Source: Trichosporon coremiiforme (taxonomy: Eukaryota; Basidiomycota; Tremellomycetes; Trichosporonales; Trichosporonaceae). Taken from it: a DNA stretch of 64,000 nt. Location: contig BCJJ01000021.1 of assembly GCA_039545355.1 (NCBI GenBank), forward strand, positions 682,001-746,000, read 5' to 3'. The position numbers and the translations under genes are program-made. Shown piece by piece: positions 22,770 through 35,445 of the stretch. A model generated the notes under the pieces. The model was not told the DNA's origin. It saw only the letters and a list, made by a program, of their open reading frames with translations, and searched no databases. Within the stretch, counting starts at the first letter, position 1. The number at the start of each line of letters is the position of its first letter.

Positions 22770-23690
22770 ATGATGCACCTCGCCCGCGTCCGTCCCCCCG
22801 CTCTCGCCCGCCATGTCCGCGGCCTAGCTTCAGTCGTCCCCTCCGCCTCTTCCTTCACCGATCGCGTAGCGCGCGCCGTCACCCCGGAGACAGTGAAGGA
22901 CTACCAGCAAAACGGCGCGTGCGTCATCCGCGGTCTCTTCACGCCCTCCGAACTCTCCGCCCTGGCACAAGGCATCGAGTCCAACCTCGCCGACCCCAGC
23001 CCTCGACACAAGGTCGCCTCCTCCGCTACTGATCCGGGGTGGTTCTTCGAAGACTTCTGTAACTGGCAGCACTACCCCGCATACCGCGAGTTCATCTTCA
23101 ATAGTCCCGCTCCTTCGCTGGCGGCAGCTCTTATGGCGGGGGACCAGCCGCAGAAGGAAGTCAGGCTGTATCACGACCATCTGCTCGTCAAGGAGAAGGG
23201 CACGAAACAGCGCACGCCATGGCACCAGGATCAGCCCTACTACAACATCAGCGGCAGGGACAACGTGTCTCTGTGGATCCCCCTCGACCCCGTGCCCGTC
23301 ACGTCTACCTTGGAGTTCGTGAAAGGCAGCCACAGCGGAGAATGGTTCCTCCCCCGCACCTTCAAAGACAACGTGGCGAAATGGTTCCCGGAAGGTTCCC
23401 TCCGCGACCTGCCCGAGGTCAAGGAGCAACAAGTCCTGAAATGGGACCTGCAGCCGGGGGACTGTGTCGCGTTCCACATGCTGACACTGCACGCCGCGAA
23501 TGGGACTGAGAATCGGCGCAGGGCCTTCAGTATTCGGTTCATGGGCGACGACACGAGGCATGCCCCGCGGCAGTGGGTTACGAGTCCCGAGTTCCCGGGG
23601 CTCCGGGAGGAATTGGGAGACGGAGAGAGGATGGACCACAGCCTGTTCCCGGTGACTTGGAGGGATGGGAGACAGGTGCAGGCGCCGTGA
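22770..23690 (+). CDS. Phytanoyl-CoA dioxygenase (PhyH) family protein, probably mitochondrial
   Basis: Single exon, 306 aa from ATG22770 (a second ATG follows immediately). The N-terminal ~35 residues are Arg/Ala/Ser-rich with no acidic residue until DRVAR, a good mitochondrial targeting peptide. The Fe(II)/2-oxoglutarate dioxygenase residues are visible: H152-x-D154 in TPWHQDQPYY, the distal H241 in FHMLTLHAANG, and R256 in AFSIRF as the likely 2-oxoglutarate ligand. The frame is open upstream of the ATG but begins only at a TTG, so the ATG is preferred. Family members hydroxylate varied substrates, and nothing here fixes the substrate. No biosynthetic partners lie next to it. Confidence 0.88.
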   Translation: MMHLARVRPPALARHVRGLASVVPSASSFTDRVARAVTPETVKDYQQNGACVIRGLFTPSELSALAQGIESNLADPSPRHKVASSATDPGWFFEDFCNWQHYPAYREFIFNSPAPSLAAALMAGDQPQKEVRLYHDHLLVKEKGTKQRTPWHQDQPYYNISGRDNVSLWIPLDPVPVTSTLEFVKGSHSGEWFLPRTFKDNVAKWFPEGSLRDLPEVKEQQVLKWDLQPGDCVAFHMLTLHAANGTENRRRAFSIRFMGDDTRHAPRQWVTSPEFPGLREELGDGERMDHSLFPVTWRDGRQVQAP

Positions 23691-26600
23691 GAGGATTGAG
23701 GGTGAGGGCGTCAAGGGAGGGGAGGCTGACTGCTCAGGTTGAAGGACGAATGACAATAACGACTACCAAGGTATGACAGCAAGAAGTGGGGATGCGAAGG
23801 TTGTACAGTACACTGCCGGGGGAGCTTATGGACATGCCCGGTCGCCCGGTCCTCTGAGTGTTGTGGTGAGAGAGTGAGTTGATGGAAAACTCGATGCCCA
23901 GAAGGGCTTCTTACATATGCGAGGGAGCTGTCGCCAGTGGCAAGCTTGAAGGCTGGTGGTGTCACATCTGGAGGGGTCTGGAGGCGACTCGAGTGCGACG
24001 ACGGGGCGACGACGGGGCGAGCTCGGCGCGAGAGTGTGTGTGGTAGGAGATGTGGGATGAGATCCGGTCACATCGGAGGAGTCGACGCGGTGCACGCGGT
24101 GCGATGACGTTGCGAGATCCATCACGATGCGAGATCATCACACAAGCCAGGATCTGGCGACACGGGACTGTCCCCCTTCCAGTCCACTGGGGACAGACAG
24201 AGGGCGTCTTGTCTGCTCGTGCACACTCGTGCACAACCACGGCCGGAGGGCCGGAGGGCCGGAGCCTTCTGGATGACGCTGTCGTTACGAGCATCAAAAG
24301 TGTCTGTGAGTCCGGAGAGCGCCATGAAGTCGGCCGAGGACACCATTTTGCTCAGGTGAGGTACGCTACTCAACGGTTCTGTAGGGTCTGCGCTGACATG
24401 CCTGCAGCATCAGTCGCAACTGCTGTCAGACAAGGGCAATGGAATTGAGCTAGGATGTGGGCCGAGAGTCTCGAGAATCGGCTCAAGGGAGGAGGAGCTG
24501 AGCTTGAACCACCGCTGATGCAGAATCAGCCATGCTCATGAACGTCGTTGTTGCACAGATACTCACGTCAGCTAACGTCACGACGCTGCATCCCGGTAGC
24601 GAAGAAGTCTCCATCAGACGTCGTATAGTCTCTAGGCGAATCAAACTCCCCGAACGACAGCTCGACAAGTTACGGCCAAGCGGCGCCCAATGTACACGCC
24701 AGCCTGTGCCCAGGACGGGTCGGGATGCTGACGCAAGGGGTCTTGTTCGGCAGCGACGCGAAGGTGAACGGAGTTCTAGACGTTTCAGTGCCACCGAGGT
24801 AGTTGGCGTGTAGCACCTTGCAGATCAGTAGTGCAGCAGTGGCGACGAAGCTGTGCTTTATCGCAAGAGTCGTCGTCATAGTCACAGTTAGCATAAGGCC
24901 CCCGAAGTGAATACGAAATACTGACTCGGGCGGTGCAGTGAAGAGAAAGCCGAACCGAGCCGGTGAAACGGGACTGCATCTGTCGAATCGACGCTAGCGC
25001 CGGCGGACAGCGTCAGAAAGCGGTGAGGGATGACGAGATGTCTTGCGGCTGTGGCAGACGCGGCATGGAGCTTGGCCAGGCGGTGATTTGGTGCGGTATG
25101 GGATGAGCACTTGTGGGTTTTGCCAGCTTTCGTGAAGCTGTCTCAGTCGAGCTAGCAATCAACACAGTATTCCGGCACCAGTAGAGCGATAGCTGGGAAT
25201 CAAAGTGTTCACCAGCTCCACGGGGTCAGACGGGCAGAAACAAACAAACTAGACCAATGAGGCAACTAGCCGTCCTGCATCCGCCTTGTTGGACACTGCC
25301 AAGCGGAGCACGCGGAGTAGATCGCCGAGACTCACAATGCTGAAATCTAAGTCGCTGGATGCCCGGGCAACGATGTAACTCGCAGCGCGACTAGGCAGAA
25401 CTGATCGATTCAGTACAGGCACAGGTGGCAGCTGACATGCCCATCTGTGCGCAGTTGTGGCTCGTGATCTCGGACCGAACCGATGCGGCGTCTGCGACGG
25501 TGCCAACAGCGAACGGCTTGCAGGGGATGGCCGACGACGTTGTCGGAAGTGGCAGGTCGAGACTGTTCGTTGCTGGTTACGCGTGACGCTTCGCTAGCGA
25601 GCGGGCAAGATTTAGTGGGTCGGAATCAGCTTGCACCTGTGCACGAGCAGTGCACACGATCGACTTGCTCGGCGCTTGAGTATGAGCCTCCGAAGCAGCA
25701 CGACCGATCGCATGGAGAGCGCACACGTTGAGCTACGACCACCGTACTACACTTCAAGCTTTCCTATACGCTTGCCTCGGTGGAGCTTGGCGAGACAAAC
25801 GGACACGGTAAGGTAAGCCCGGCTTTCGCATCTCCTCTCGCACATCTCTGGCTGCGGGAGATAGCGAGTGTGCCGAGACTCCTTCCAACAATCTCGGACA
25901 CTTGTTGCGTACAAGGTGCAGGGGTCATGGGCTGGCAAAGGGGAGGGCGCCTAAAGTACGCGGAAGAGGCTGGCTTACTCAAGTCTGACCCACCCGCGAG
26001 CCGAGACCGATGCGCAGCCAGAGCTGTCGTGAAATCTGCGAAATCTGAGTAATAAGCTCCTCGCGTTTCAGCAGCGCTTTACGTCCAGCGACGACAAAGC
26101 TCACCCCCACCTTAGCTCGACAAACGTCCAACGGAGCTCAAAGGCTGGAACCTGAAGCCACGGGCCTCGGGCCTGGAGCTTGGAGCTTGACGCTTACGTC
26201 CAGCTCACTATCATTGTGCCCGTTTCAAGACTGCAGTACGCTCCGCTTCCGGAGCCTGCTGACGCGCAGTCCGGTGAGCCAACGCGGCGCGGCACCCGCT
26301 CTCCGCTGCCGCTGACAACTATTGCCCGCTGTGTGCGGCGCGGCACGGTGTCAACCCCGCACACCGGTGAGCTTCACTCCGCACCGCTAAGTGCAAGGTT
26401 TACTAGCGCGACCTGCTAGAGCAGCATGATTCGGTGCGCACCTTGTCTTCACGCTCTGACTGGCTCTTCAGACTGCGATCGGCGCCGGGTGGCTGGTAGG
26501 CCCGCTTGGTGTACGGCCCTCCCCCTCCGGCCACGCCAGCATACCCAACGGCCGGCGTCGTGCTCCTGCGTCAGCGCCAGTAACCACTAAGTAGTGGGAA

Positions 26601-29600
26601 CGGCTCGCATGTGATCGTAACGTGTATGATCGTAGCCCAAAATGCCCGTAACGCGCTCCAATGCAACCCAGAGAGAAACCACGACAGTCTACTGGAGTAT
26701 AGCAACGGCATCGCTTGGCCACATGCGAACCACAATAACCCTCGACACCGCTCATGGAGGTCCCCTGGCTTTGACACGGCGCGGCGACCAGCGGCTCTGT
26801 GGGCTGCTGGCGGACAACTCGCGGACAGGCGGCTGGCGGCTGCCCTCGCGGCTCTCGCGGCACTTGCTGCGGCTTACGGTCCCGCCGTATCCAGATCTGC
26901 GGATCCCGCCGATTCAGCAATGCAGCGCTCAGTGTATCCTGTGTGACGTGGGAGTTCTGGGAGGCACGGAAGATCACGGGGTGCGTGTCGCCGCGTGCCG
27001 TCATGCTGTCCGTAGTGCGCCGTAGCGCGATTGGACCACGAAGAGTGCACGCAGAGAGCGCGAAGAGAGTGATCACGTACCTCTGCAGGAACGGCGGGGC
27101 CAGTGATGCTAGCACGCGATGCGAGTGTGGAAGCTGCCGACGACCACAGGAAGTCGCAAGAAGTCGAGGGAACGGGAGCGTTCCGCACTCCGACTCCTGC
27201 GCTAAGGGCCATCGCCTGATAACGCCTTCTGGGAACGCTCCGACGTCATCCTAACTCGTTTCCGGCGACCAGGCATGCATAGACTACCCATGATGCACTA
27301 GTAACGAGCGTGTCTGCACCCACGGCGAACAAACGTGCTTGCACTCGCCGGGCCCGACCCGCGACACTTCGGCCCAAGGTCCTGAGTGAAGCCCGACGAG
27401 CCTGGCCGGTCACGCACTACCAGACATCGGCAGAGACGGCTTCCGACCGTGCTCCCTCATTGCTATTTGCGAGAGGAGAGTAGTACTCCCATGTCTGCAT
27501 TCCGTGTTCACCAGTTTGAAACAAGACTCTGACGCGCCAAGACAACCCGTCAGCACGTATCGCTGCCCTGACTGACGGGAAGGACGGGCTATCCTTGGAA
27601 GTCCTTGGCCGCTTGGTCTGTGCTTGGGCAATGGGGCGAGATTGGAGGTGTGATCGAGAATGCACAGAACAAGTAACGCAGGGGAAAGAGGGACGACTGA
27701 ACCAAGCGATGCTGTATTGCGAAGGAACGAAACTGCGACGGAGTACTGGAAACAGCGTTATGGGCTGCGCATGCATACCCGCAAGCTCGGGAGCTTGAGT
27801 GACGTCTCTTCTCAGATCTTGGTCAAGAGCAGCCCGTAGTATTATCGCAGCAACGCTTACTGCGCTCGTCGTGCTGCACGAACCAGACTCGGAGCTTTAG
27901 ACACATACTCGAAACATTCATTAACCTAGCACCTAGGGTTGCGTAATGCAGCTGGCCGCACGAGCTGCCCCATACTTGCAGTGTTGCTGACGACGGCATG
28001 CATTCGTTTGAGCTGTAACTTGCCCGACGGGACATCGGACGAGCTCGCCATGGATCAGTTGATATTTAGCGAACTTGGTCAAGAACGAGTCCAGGTCTGA
28101 TGTCGCATCCCGTTACACGCCAACGAGCATCTCTGACAGATCCGCGTCCCGTGACTCGCGGGTTGCTGTCAACAGCCACTGCGTTGACCTGTTCCCTGGG
28201 TAGGCTGCCTGAGGGATCTCGAGGGAGCGATAGCGGACCCTGGGGAGGACCGATAACGGCTGCGGATCAGGAAAGTCGCTGCGGCCAACGTTCGCAGGAG
28301 GGATGGCCACGGCAGAGTAATTTTACTGGAATCAGCTTGCATGCCGTAATTCCTCTGGGTCCGCAGCCGGCAGCACTGAGCAGCTGAGACGCGTGCCGTC
28401 GCAATCCGGCATTCATTCCAGGATCATGGTTATCCTCAAACGCCAAAGGTACAAAGCTTAAATCAACTGCCTGCTCGCTTGCAGCGACATATTCCGGGAC
28501 ACCCAGACCCCGATCCCGGCGGCGCCCACCTGACAGCACGCACCCGGGCATCGAGTTCTGCCTTCTATTACACTCGAAGCAAGGCGGTGCAAACGCTCCA
28601 AAGCATCGCGTTCTCTGGGAATTGCCTGTGCTGCACGTAATAGGCTACCAGACTGGAGTGTCAGAGTCTTAGACTCCACCTTAAACCTTACAATCGTTAT
28701 ACATAATCCAGTAAACCTCGTCCAGCGACTTCCGGGACAACTTTGTGCTCTTGATCGATACGGCCCAGGCGGCGTTCGAGCTTCGTCAAGGGAGGACACC
28801 TCCTTGGCCAGGGTGGCCTTGTAACAGAGTCAAAAGTTTGTCCGCAGCGCTCGATGATCTTACTGTCGGCATCGACTACTCTGCTCTTGACTACTCGGAG
28901 CTTTTCGCCGTGCTGTGCTATGTCTTATTATCCAATGCACGAAGCGTATATGAGTCAGAGTTCTTGACACCGTGAATGTTCAAAGCTACGCCTATCTTCG
29001 ATGGCCGTCTTGACCGCTGTGTGACAATTCTCTTCGAAATAAGCGTCATCATGACAAGCACCGGACGCTGTATACTCTCAATTCTTACACTCGTTTGCGA
29101 TCCTCTCGCACTCATATCGATTTCACTGCCTGCCAAGGTTGGCAACCAGGGACTATCTCGGATGCGGATGTAGGAAGACGGTGCATCGCGAGCTGAGGGC
29201 GTTGCAGGGTGTGTGCACGTCCATCAGCGCCACGGAGCGAGGTGTGGCTCGTGATGATGTGAGCACAGTCTGATGGACGGGAAGGCATGGAGGCATCAAT
29301 GGCCGAGTTGCTGATCGTCGTCGATAAACGGCATGCGGCCTCCACCCTCGTCCACGAGGTGTCCATTCCTACAATTGTTTGAGAGGTGGGCAGCCTCCGA
29401 GATGATGCATGCTCTAATTCTGCAATATCTGAGAGGGTTCCGGCGCGACGCAATTCATGTGCTGGCGGGCGGGTGTGGGTTTGCGAGGGCCGTCGTTGAG
29501 CCGACGGAGCAACGAGGGATCGTCATCCCTCACGATCCCTCGATTCGCAAAGCAGATGCCGTACGGAGAGGTCTCCGCAGTCCGTCAGCTACCAGACCCA

Positions 29601-31730
29601 CTCAAGTGACAGCCGGTTTCGACTGCTGATTTTCCTGTTTGCGTGTCTGTCGTGAGCAATGATCCATGGCCGAGTTAGTGATTTTGTGAATCTCTCGGTT
29701 GCAAAAGTGTCCCCAGCTTGTCGACGTGACGCGGACCCTGGCACCCTGACATACTGTACCTGAGGGGTACGCGCCTCCAGCAATCCTGAGCATTGCGGTA
29801 CTGTGGACGAGACCTGTGTACAAAGGACAGACAAAGGACTGGAAGCAGTAGTGGGAGTCAATGGAGTACGACTTCGCTTTTGTAGTCTCTGTCGATTAGA
29901 GACGAGTAATCCCCGAAGAGGGTTTTCTCAATGAGGGACTGGACGGGTTAGGCCAGAGGAGGGAAGAGATTGCGATGGCTTAACGTAATTTAAGGAGACT
30001 TTTGGTAGCATACTGAAACGCGTTGTGCCACCCGGCGTAGCCGTTGGACCAACGGAAACGACAGACTCCGACCTTAACGTTTGTTTCGGTGCGTCTCCGC
30101 CTTTGGCTTAGAGCTTCACCGCTCAGAGTTGTGAACGAAACACGAGTGGAGTGTGAGCCCATGCATGCTTTTTCCATTTAAGAGTCACTCAGTCTCCTCG
30201 CACACGAATGTGACCAGGCAGTTCGGAGCGGGGACCTGCAATGCCCTATGAAGCGGTCACAGATCGCCGACGTCTACACGGACATGGTCATCTTTTGCGG
30301 TCCTCGTTGCCATGCACAGTCAGCTTTACGGTTCTGGACAAGCCATAAGCCATCAGTGACAAGTAATGACCGGCCTTGTCATTGCCATTCAGGTTCACCA
30401 ATGACACGTACGTACTTCCATGCAATTCACGGTGCCCGTCTGCCGAGGGAACAGTCATTCCACTGGCGCTCTGACATTCCAGCTGGAAGAAGTCGTAAAG
30501 CATGCCTTGGGCTGCAGCCATTCAGTCGGTGCAGGGTGTTGCCGTTCCGCTGTCTGCCATCGTCCCTCACCGCGAACCGCTGGGAACCGCAGCCGCTCCT
30601 CGGGCAATAGCGTCGTAGCCGGGCCGTACATGTGTGTGGCATACCACATGTAAATCATGCACAAGGCAGATTCCCTGTATCTGTTCGGTGTCTGGGCTCT
30701 GGGTCTACGCAAACTCGATCCCACAGTTAGCAACGTTCGCGACTCTGTCTTGCTTATCCTGTGTATCCTGCATCTTGCATGCACTGGTGCGCAAGCGAAC
30801 AAACAGGCTAAAGACGATCAAGCAGTGGACTGGAGTCTTGTCTAAGGGTTATCGGACGTCGGGCAACAAGTCATTGCCGTTGCCCTGAGACCACTAAGCT
30901 TGATGTGGAGTATTTTTCAGTTGGGAAGCGGTCTATAGCCAAGCAATTGCAGCAGGCGAGGAGCTACGGAGCTACAAGCCCGAGTACGGCGGATCTCGGA
31001 GCGTTGGAGCCTTGGAGCCTTGGAAACAAGGACGGTGCCGGTGGTGTATGATGTAGTATGCACTCCCATGCCCAGGACAATCCAGGTTGCTCAGGTGTCA
31101 GACGTACCGGGAGCGTCGGACGCGTATGGGCACGACTACGGCATAGGAACGGCTGGCCACGTAAAACAAGTAACTCTCCTTGACCAAGGCGTGTTCGATG
31201 CTTATGTGACCCTGCGCGACGTGAGGTGTCCTGGGCGATCCTGCTCGCGCGTGTCTCGGCGGGGGATGACCAAGGCAATCTGCACTCTGCCATTCATGTA
31301 GCTCGCCCCGCAGAACCCTCTTCTTAATCCTGGGATCGGAGCGGCTCCCGTGTCCTACGAACACGTTATCACTCGCTCTGCCAGGGTTGCCAGGGTGCCT
31401 AAATTTTAGTCTCGGGTTTCAGACTTGGCACAGAAACAGAACACCAGCCAGGGGCTACGGGCCACACCGGGTTGCATCGCAGCCCGAATGCCTGGGAGCG
31501 TGCTGCTCTCCCTACAACGGCCAGTGCAGCTAACACCACAAAGTAGCGGTCCGAAATGACCTCGACCAAGCCCTACGACTCGTACCAGCGCTACGTCCCG
31601 ACAAGCGGCAGCGGCCAGGAGAGCCAGCGGCCACCGCCAGCCTGTCCTGTGCCTCTTGCGCATTCTGCGCTTCCTGCCGACGTATTCTGGATCTGGCCGC
31701 TTCCTTGTTCCTTTCCTCTGGGTTCTTCCA
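23691..31730. other. Large gene desert (~8 kb) with no intact gene
   Basis: Every open frame is short and lacks the coding bias of the surrounding genes. A few blocks look like worn coding sequence: minus strand 25249-25400 (ASSDLDFSIVSLGDLLRVL) and plus strand about 28739-28975 (LSAALDDLTVGIDYSALDY). I found no retrotransposon protein motif, terminal repeat, tandem satellite or RNA gene. A GGCCGGA triplication lies at 24240-24263. The region could be a decayed mobile-element island, a non-coding transcript locus or part of a centromere-like domain; the sequence alone does not decide. Confidence 0.45.
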
Positions 31731-31736
31731 TATATA
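31731..31736 (+). promoter_or_regulatory. TATA box of the ferric reductase gene
   Basis: TATATA lies 286 bases upstream of the start codon at 32017 and is followed by a long C/T-rich leader (about 31790-32010), a common fungal promoter layout. One GATA-type sequence (TGATAA on the minus strand at 31366-31371) lies further upstream; such motifs bind iron-regulatory GATA factors in other fungi, but a single copy proves nothing. Confidence 0.45.
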
Positions 31737-32016
31737 CCCAGTGATGCCAACCTCCCAACCATTGTCCCTGCCCCTTGCTGTGCGTGCGATCGTCGCTGTT
31801 TCTCTTGTGCACCTCATTGTTATAATATCGCTCGACGACCACCGCCTACACTCCTTCGACTGCCACCCTCATTGTTACTTCCTTCCAACATCGATTGTTC
31901 GACTGCGCGGTGCCTCGACTTAAGACCACTCCCCCTTCCCACCATTCCTCTCCCCCACCCACCCATTTACCACTCTTCCTCCATCGCCCCCTCTCCAAAG
32001 GACCTTGTCGCCCCGA

Positions 32017-35000
32017 ATGGCAGCCGAGGTGTCATCTGTCGACCCGAGAGAGGTCCTCGCCTCCATCACTGAGGCGGCTCAAACCTCACTCAACTCCAAG
32101 CAGCAGTCCAGTGAGTCAAACATGCCTGCCCGCTGTTGTGTTTGTAAGCTAATGAGTAAGGTATGTTGAAGTCGATCTCCAAATCGATTTCATCGTCACT
32201 CAAGTCTGCCTCCAAGGTCGCAACCGAGACTGCTCACACCACTGTGACGGACCATGTCTTGAACACCGTCAATGTGACAAACCTCGTCAACCCATTACCA
32301 ACTTCATCGTCGCTGTCGCTGTCGCCGACGCCGGCTACGGTCACAGTCACGCAGACGCCCTCATCTGTGGCATCATCGCTCGTTAACACCGCGGCCGTTG
32401 GAGGTAAGTAGGCTTCATATCCATCTCGATCATCCGCTTTAGGCAGAAGCCATTGCTTACCAAACGTAGCTGCCTCCATCGCCGCAGCGAGCCTTAATGC
32501 TTCAAGCACAGTTTCCAGCATCACCTCCCCCACTCCCCTCCCCACCATTGGCTCTGCCACCCAGAGCGCCCCGAATGCGACCGACACCTGGACACTTGCG
32601 CCGCACGACTTCGTCTTCGGATACATCCATGCGCACGAGGCGCACGGGAAGTAAGTGCCGCAGCGTCGGAGTGATTCGTCCGACAGTATTCTTAGAACGC
32701 ACCAGGACCAGCGCTAACGTCAGCCACCCTAAGTACCGCTACGCGCACCTGTGGTGGATCATTATCGGCGGATTGACTTGCGTCTACGCTATCTGCCACC
32801 ACCTGCACTTCTCGGGTGGTTCGATCGGATCATGGTGGAACAAGTGGGGGATAAGGCGACACACGTTCCGCGTCGGGAAGCTGTACAGCCACGTGCTCCC
32901 GTCGAACAACATGCTGGTCATCATGTTCATTGTGGCGTTCACGACTCTCTGCCTAGCCCTTCTCGGCCCCGACCACCTCGCCAGCGATATCCCGGTATGG
33001 AACTTTGTCAAGCGAGACTCACCGGACGCTCTGCAGACGCTGGTGACCTGGACGGTCGAGAAGGACTGGTGGACAGTCGGTAACCGGTTCGGCATGATGG
33101 TGTTCTGCTGCCTGCCGTTCCTCATCATCCTCGCCCTCAAGGCGCATCCGTTCGCTATCCTCTCCCTGCCCTTTTTCACTCACGTTCACTGGGACAAGAT
33201 TGGTACCTTCCATCGCGCTGGAGGATGGTTTGTCTACTTCATGGTCACCATCCACGTGTACACCTGGACTGTTCAGCTGTTCAAGAACACGTACCATGGT
33301 ATCCCAATGTGGAAGGCGATGTTGACTACGGACCGCTTCCGCTTCGGAATCACGGCCTACTGCATGTGGACACTCGCCATGGTGACATCCATCAAGTGGG
33401 TCCGTAACCGGTACTACGGCCTGTTCTATTGGGTCCACGTCGTGTGCATGATCGGAGGCATCATCTGCGCCATGTGTCACCACTCGATCATCTGGTACTA
33501 CGCCGGTATCGCCCTGATCTTCTGGGCTGGCGACAAGTTCTGCCGCTTCATCCGGTACATGTACATCAACGGGTTCCCCTCGCGGGCTGCGCCAGTGCCT
33601 CACAAGGCCGACCTCGACGGAACCATCGCTCATCTTGACTACGTCGAGAAAGCACTCAGCTTCTACAGCTCCGAGAGCTCGAGCGACCTTTCCGCTCTCC
33701 CTCCTCCAGGAACCAATCTTCTCATCGTTCCCAGGCCCCCGCCCATTCCGGCTGGATACGCCCAGGCGCAGCTGCTGCCGTCGCGTACTGTGCGACTCAC
33801 CATCCGTACTGCGCGTCCCATGGTCCACGGCCCTGGGCAGAGTGTTCTCCTCACCCTTCCGGACATCACCCGCTGGCGATCCCACCCCTTCACCGTCTCC
33901 AGCAACGACCCGTATGAGGTCGTCCTCATCATCAAGGCTCGTAACGGCACGACTCGCAAGCTCTACGACTATGTCCGCGAGCAGTACGAAAAGACGATGG
34001 TGCCCGACCGCAACTCGCGCCGCATGTCGGTCATCCCGGAGGCGAAGCCAGTCCACATCCGCGCTCGCATCGAGGGCCCGATGGGCTCGGCTGGCCGCAT
34101 CGCCTGGACCGACTACACGAACGTCCTCATGGTCTGTGGTGGCTCCGGCGTCACCTTCGGTCTCGCCATGACTGACTACCTGTCGTCAGTCATGTCCGAG
34201 CGCGGCTTCCAGGGTAAGACGAAGCGGCTCCGCTTCGTCTGGATCGTCCGTGAGTACGCCGAGATCACCTGGGCTGCGTCCGCGCTCCGCCGGTTCTCGA
34301 ACCGCCTCGACGAGTCCCAGCTCCAGATCGACATCTATGTCACTGGGGGTGCGACGAGCGCTCCGATCAAGAACCGCACGCCCCTCAGCAGCCGCCCCGG
34401 CTCTTCTGGCCACGGCGACGAGACCACCGTCGAGGAGCTCAGCCCGCCGTCTGCCGACCGCTACGTCGTTCGCAACGACAGCGCCGACAGCCTGTGCTCG
34501 CAGTACGAGGGCACTGGCACCCGCGCCCCGCAGCGTGGCTACTACGACGGCGAGGACCCGGAGACTGGCCTCGCGTACGACCAGGTCATTGGCCTCACGA
34601 ACTTCGAGGGCGAGGAGGACCAAGACGACCCGAACGAGGACGAGCTGTCTCGCAAGCTCGCCGCTGAGGGCCGTGTTCGCCGTGCCCGTTCGCGCAAGAT
34701 GAAGCAAATGCAGCGCAACATGCAGCTCCAGCCTCCCGCGTCAGAGAAGCCCCCTCTTTCGCCTCTGCGCGAGAAGGATCCTCTGTCGCCTGCTCTGCCG
34801 AAGTCGCCTCACTCGCCGCGCGAGAACAGTCTCGACCGGCAGCGCAGCCCGCGCAACGGCCCGCTGATCCCCCCGCGCTCCGAAGCGCGCCGCTCGGGCA
34901 CGGAGCAGGATTCAAAGCTCGCGGAGATCCTGACGACGGACACGCAGCCGCGGGCCGAGCACATGCGAACCGAGAGCGTCTCATCCTGCGGCACGGCATA

Positions 35001-35445
35001 TGACCGCTACGAGCCGTTCCGGAAGACGTCGATGGACAGCGTCGCGCCGTCGATCTACGATGTGGAGATGGCGCGCTCGAATGCCGTCTCGCTCTGCTCG
35101 CGGACAGGCTCCATGGTCCAGCTCGAGGACACGAAGGACGGCCAGAAGCACCGCTGTTCCGGATGCGGAAGGCATGGCGCCGAGAAGCTCTGGATCGACG
35201 AGGGTGACTACGCTGCCGCTCACATCCTGTCCGAGAACGCGCACATTGGCCGACCCAAGCTCGCGTCCATCGTCCAGGAGGAGCTGGAGCGCGCCGAGGG
35301 CGCTACCATCATCGGTAACTGCGGACCGGTCCTCCTCAACACGTCCCTCAGGAACATCGTCAGCAAGAGCATCGATGCCATCGCCATCGCGCGCGGAGAC
35401 CGCCGCGGCCACGTTACCATCTACTCGGAGGACTTTGAGATGTAA
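32017..35445 (+). CDS. FRE-type ferric/cupric reductase with long disordered insertion, 1079 aa
   Basis: Four exons (32017-32110, 32161-32403, 32470-32650, 32724-35445) join in frame. The N-terminal ~170 residues are Ser/Thr/Ala-rich without a clear signal peptide. The transmembrane region has the bis-haem pattern H336/H350 (HRAGGWF...IHVYTW) and H411/H425 (YWVHVV...MCHHS), both pairs 14 apart. The FAD-binding motif is HPFTVSS (H560), the NADPH-binding loop GGSGVTFG is near residue 646, and the terminal CGP motif is at C1039, ending SEDFEM. About 270 residues (roughly 715-985) of Ser/Pro/Arg-rich sequence split the NADPH domain, with a CSGC motif at 984-987. Family role: one-electron reduction of extracellular Fe(III)/Cu(II) using cytosolic NADPH at the plasma membrane. 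A NADPH-oxidase role is less likely because of the C-terminal layout. Confidence 0.9.

Noticed and set aside
31556..31744. 62-codon ORF starting MTSTKPYDSYQRY upstream of the ferric reductase
   Set aside because: The first 30 codons look biased, but the rest do not. It ends over the TATA box and has no partner exon; too weak to annotate.
33019..34056. 345-codon open frame on the minus strand
   Set aside because: Antisense shadow of the ferric reductase exon; no signal of its own.
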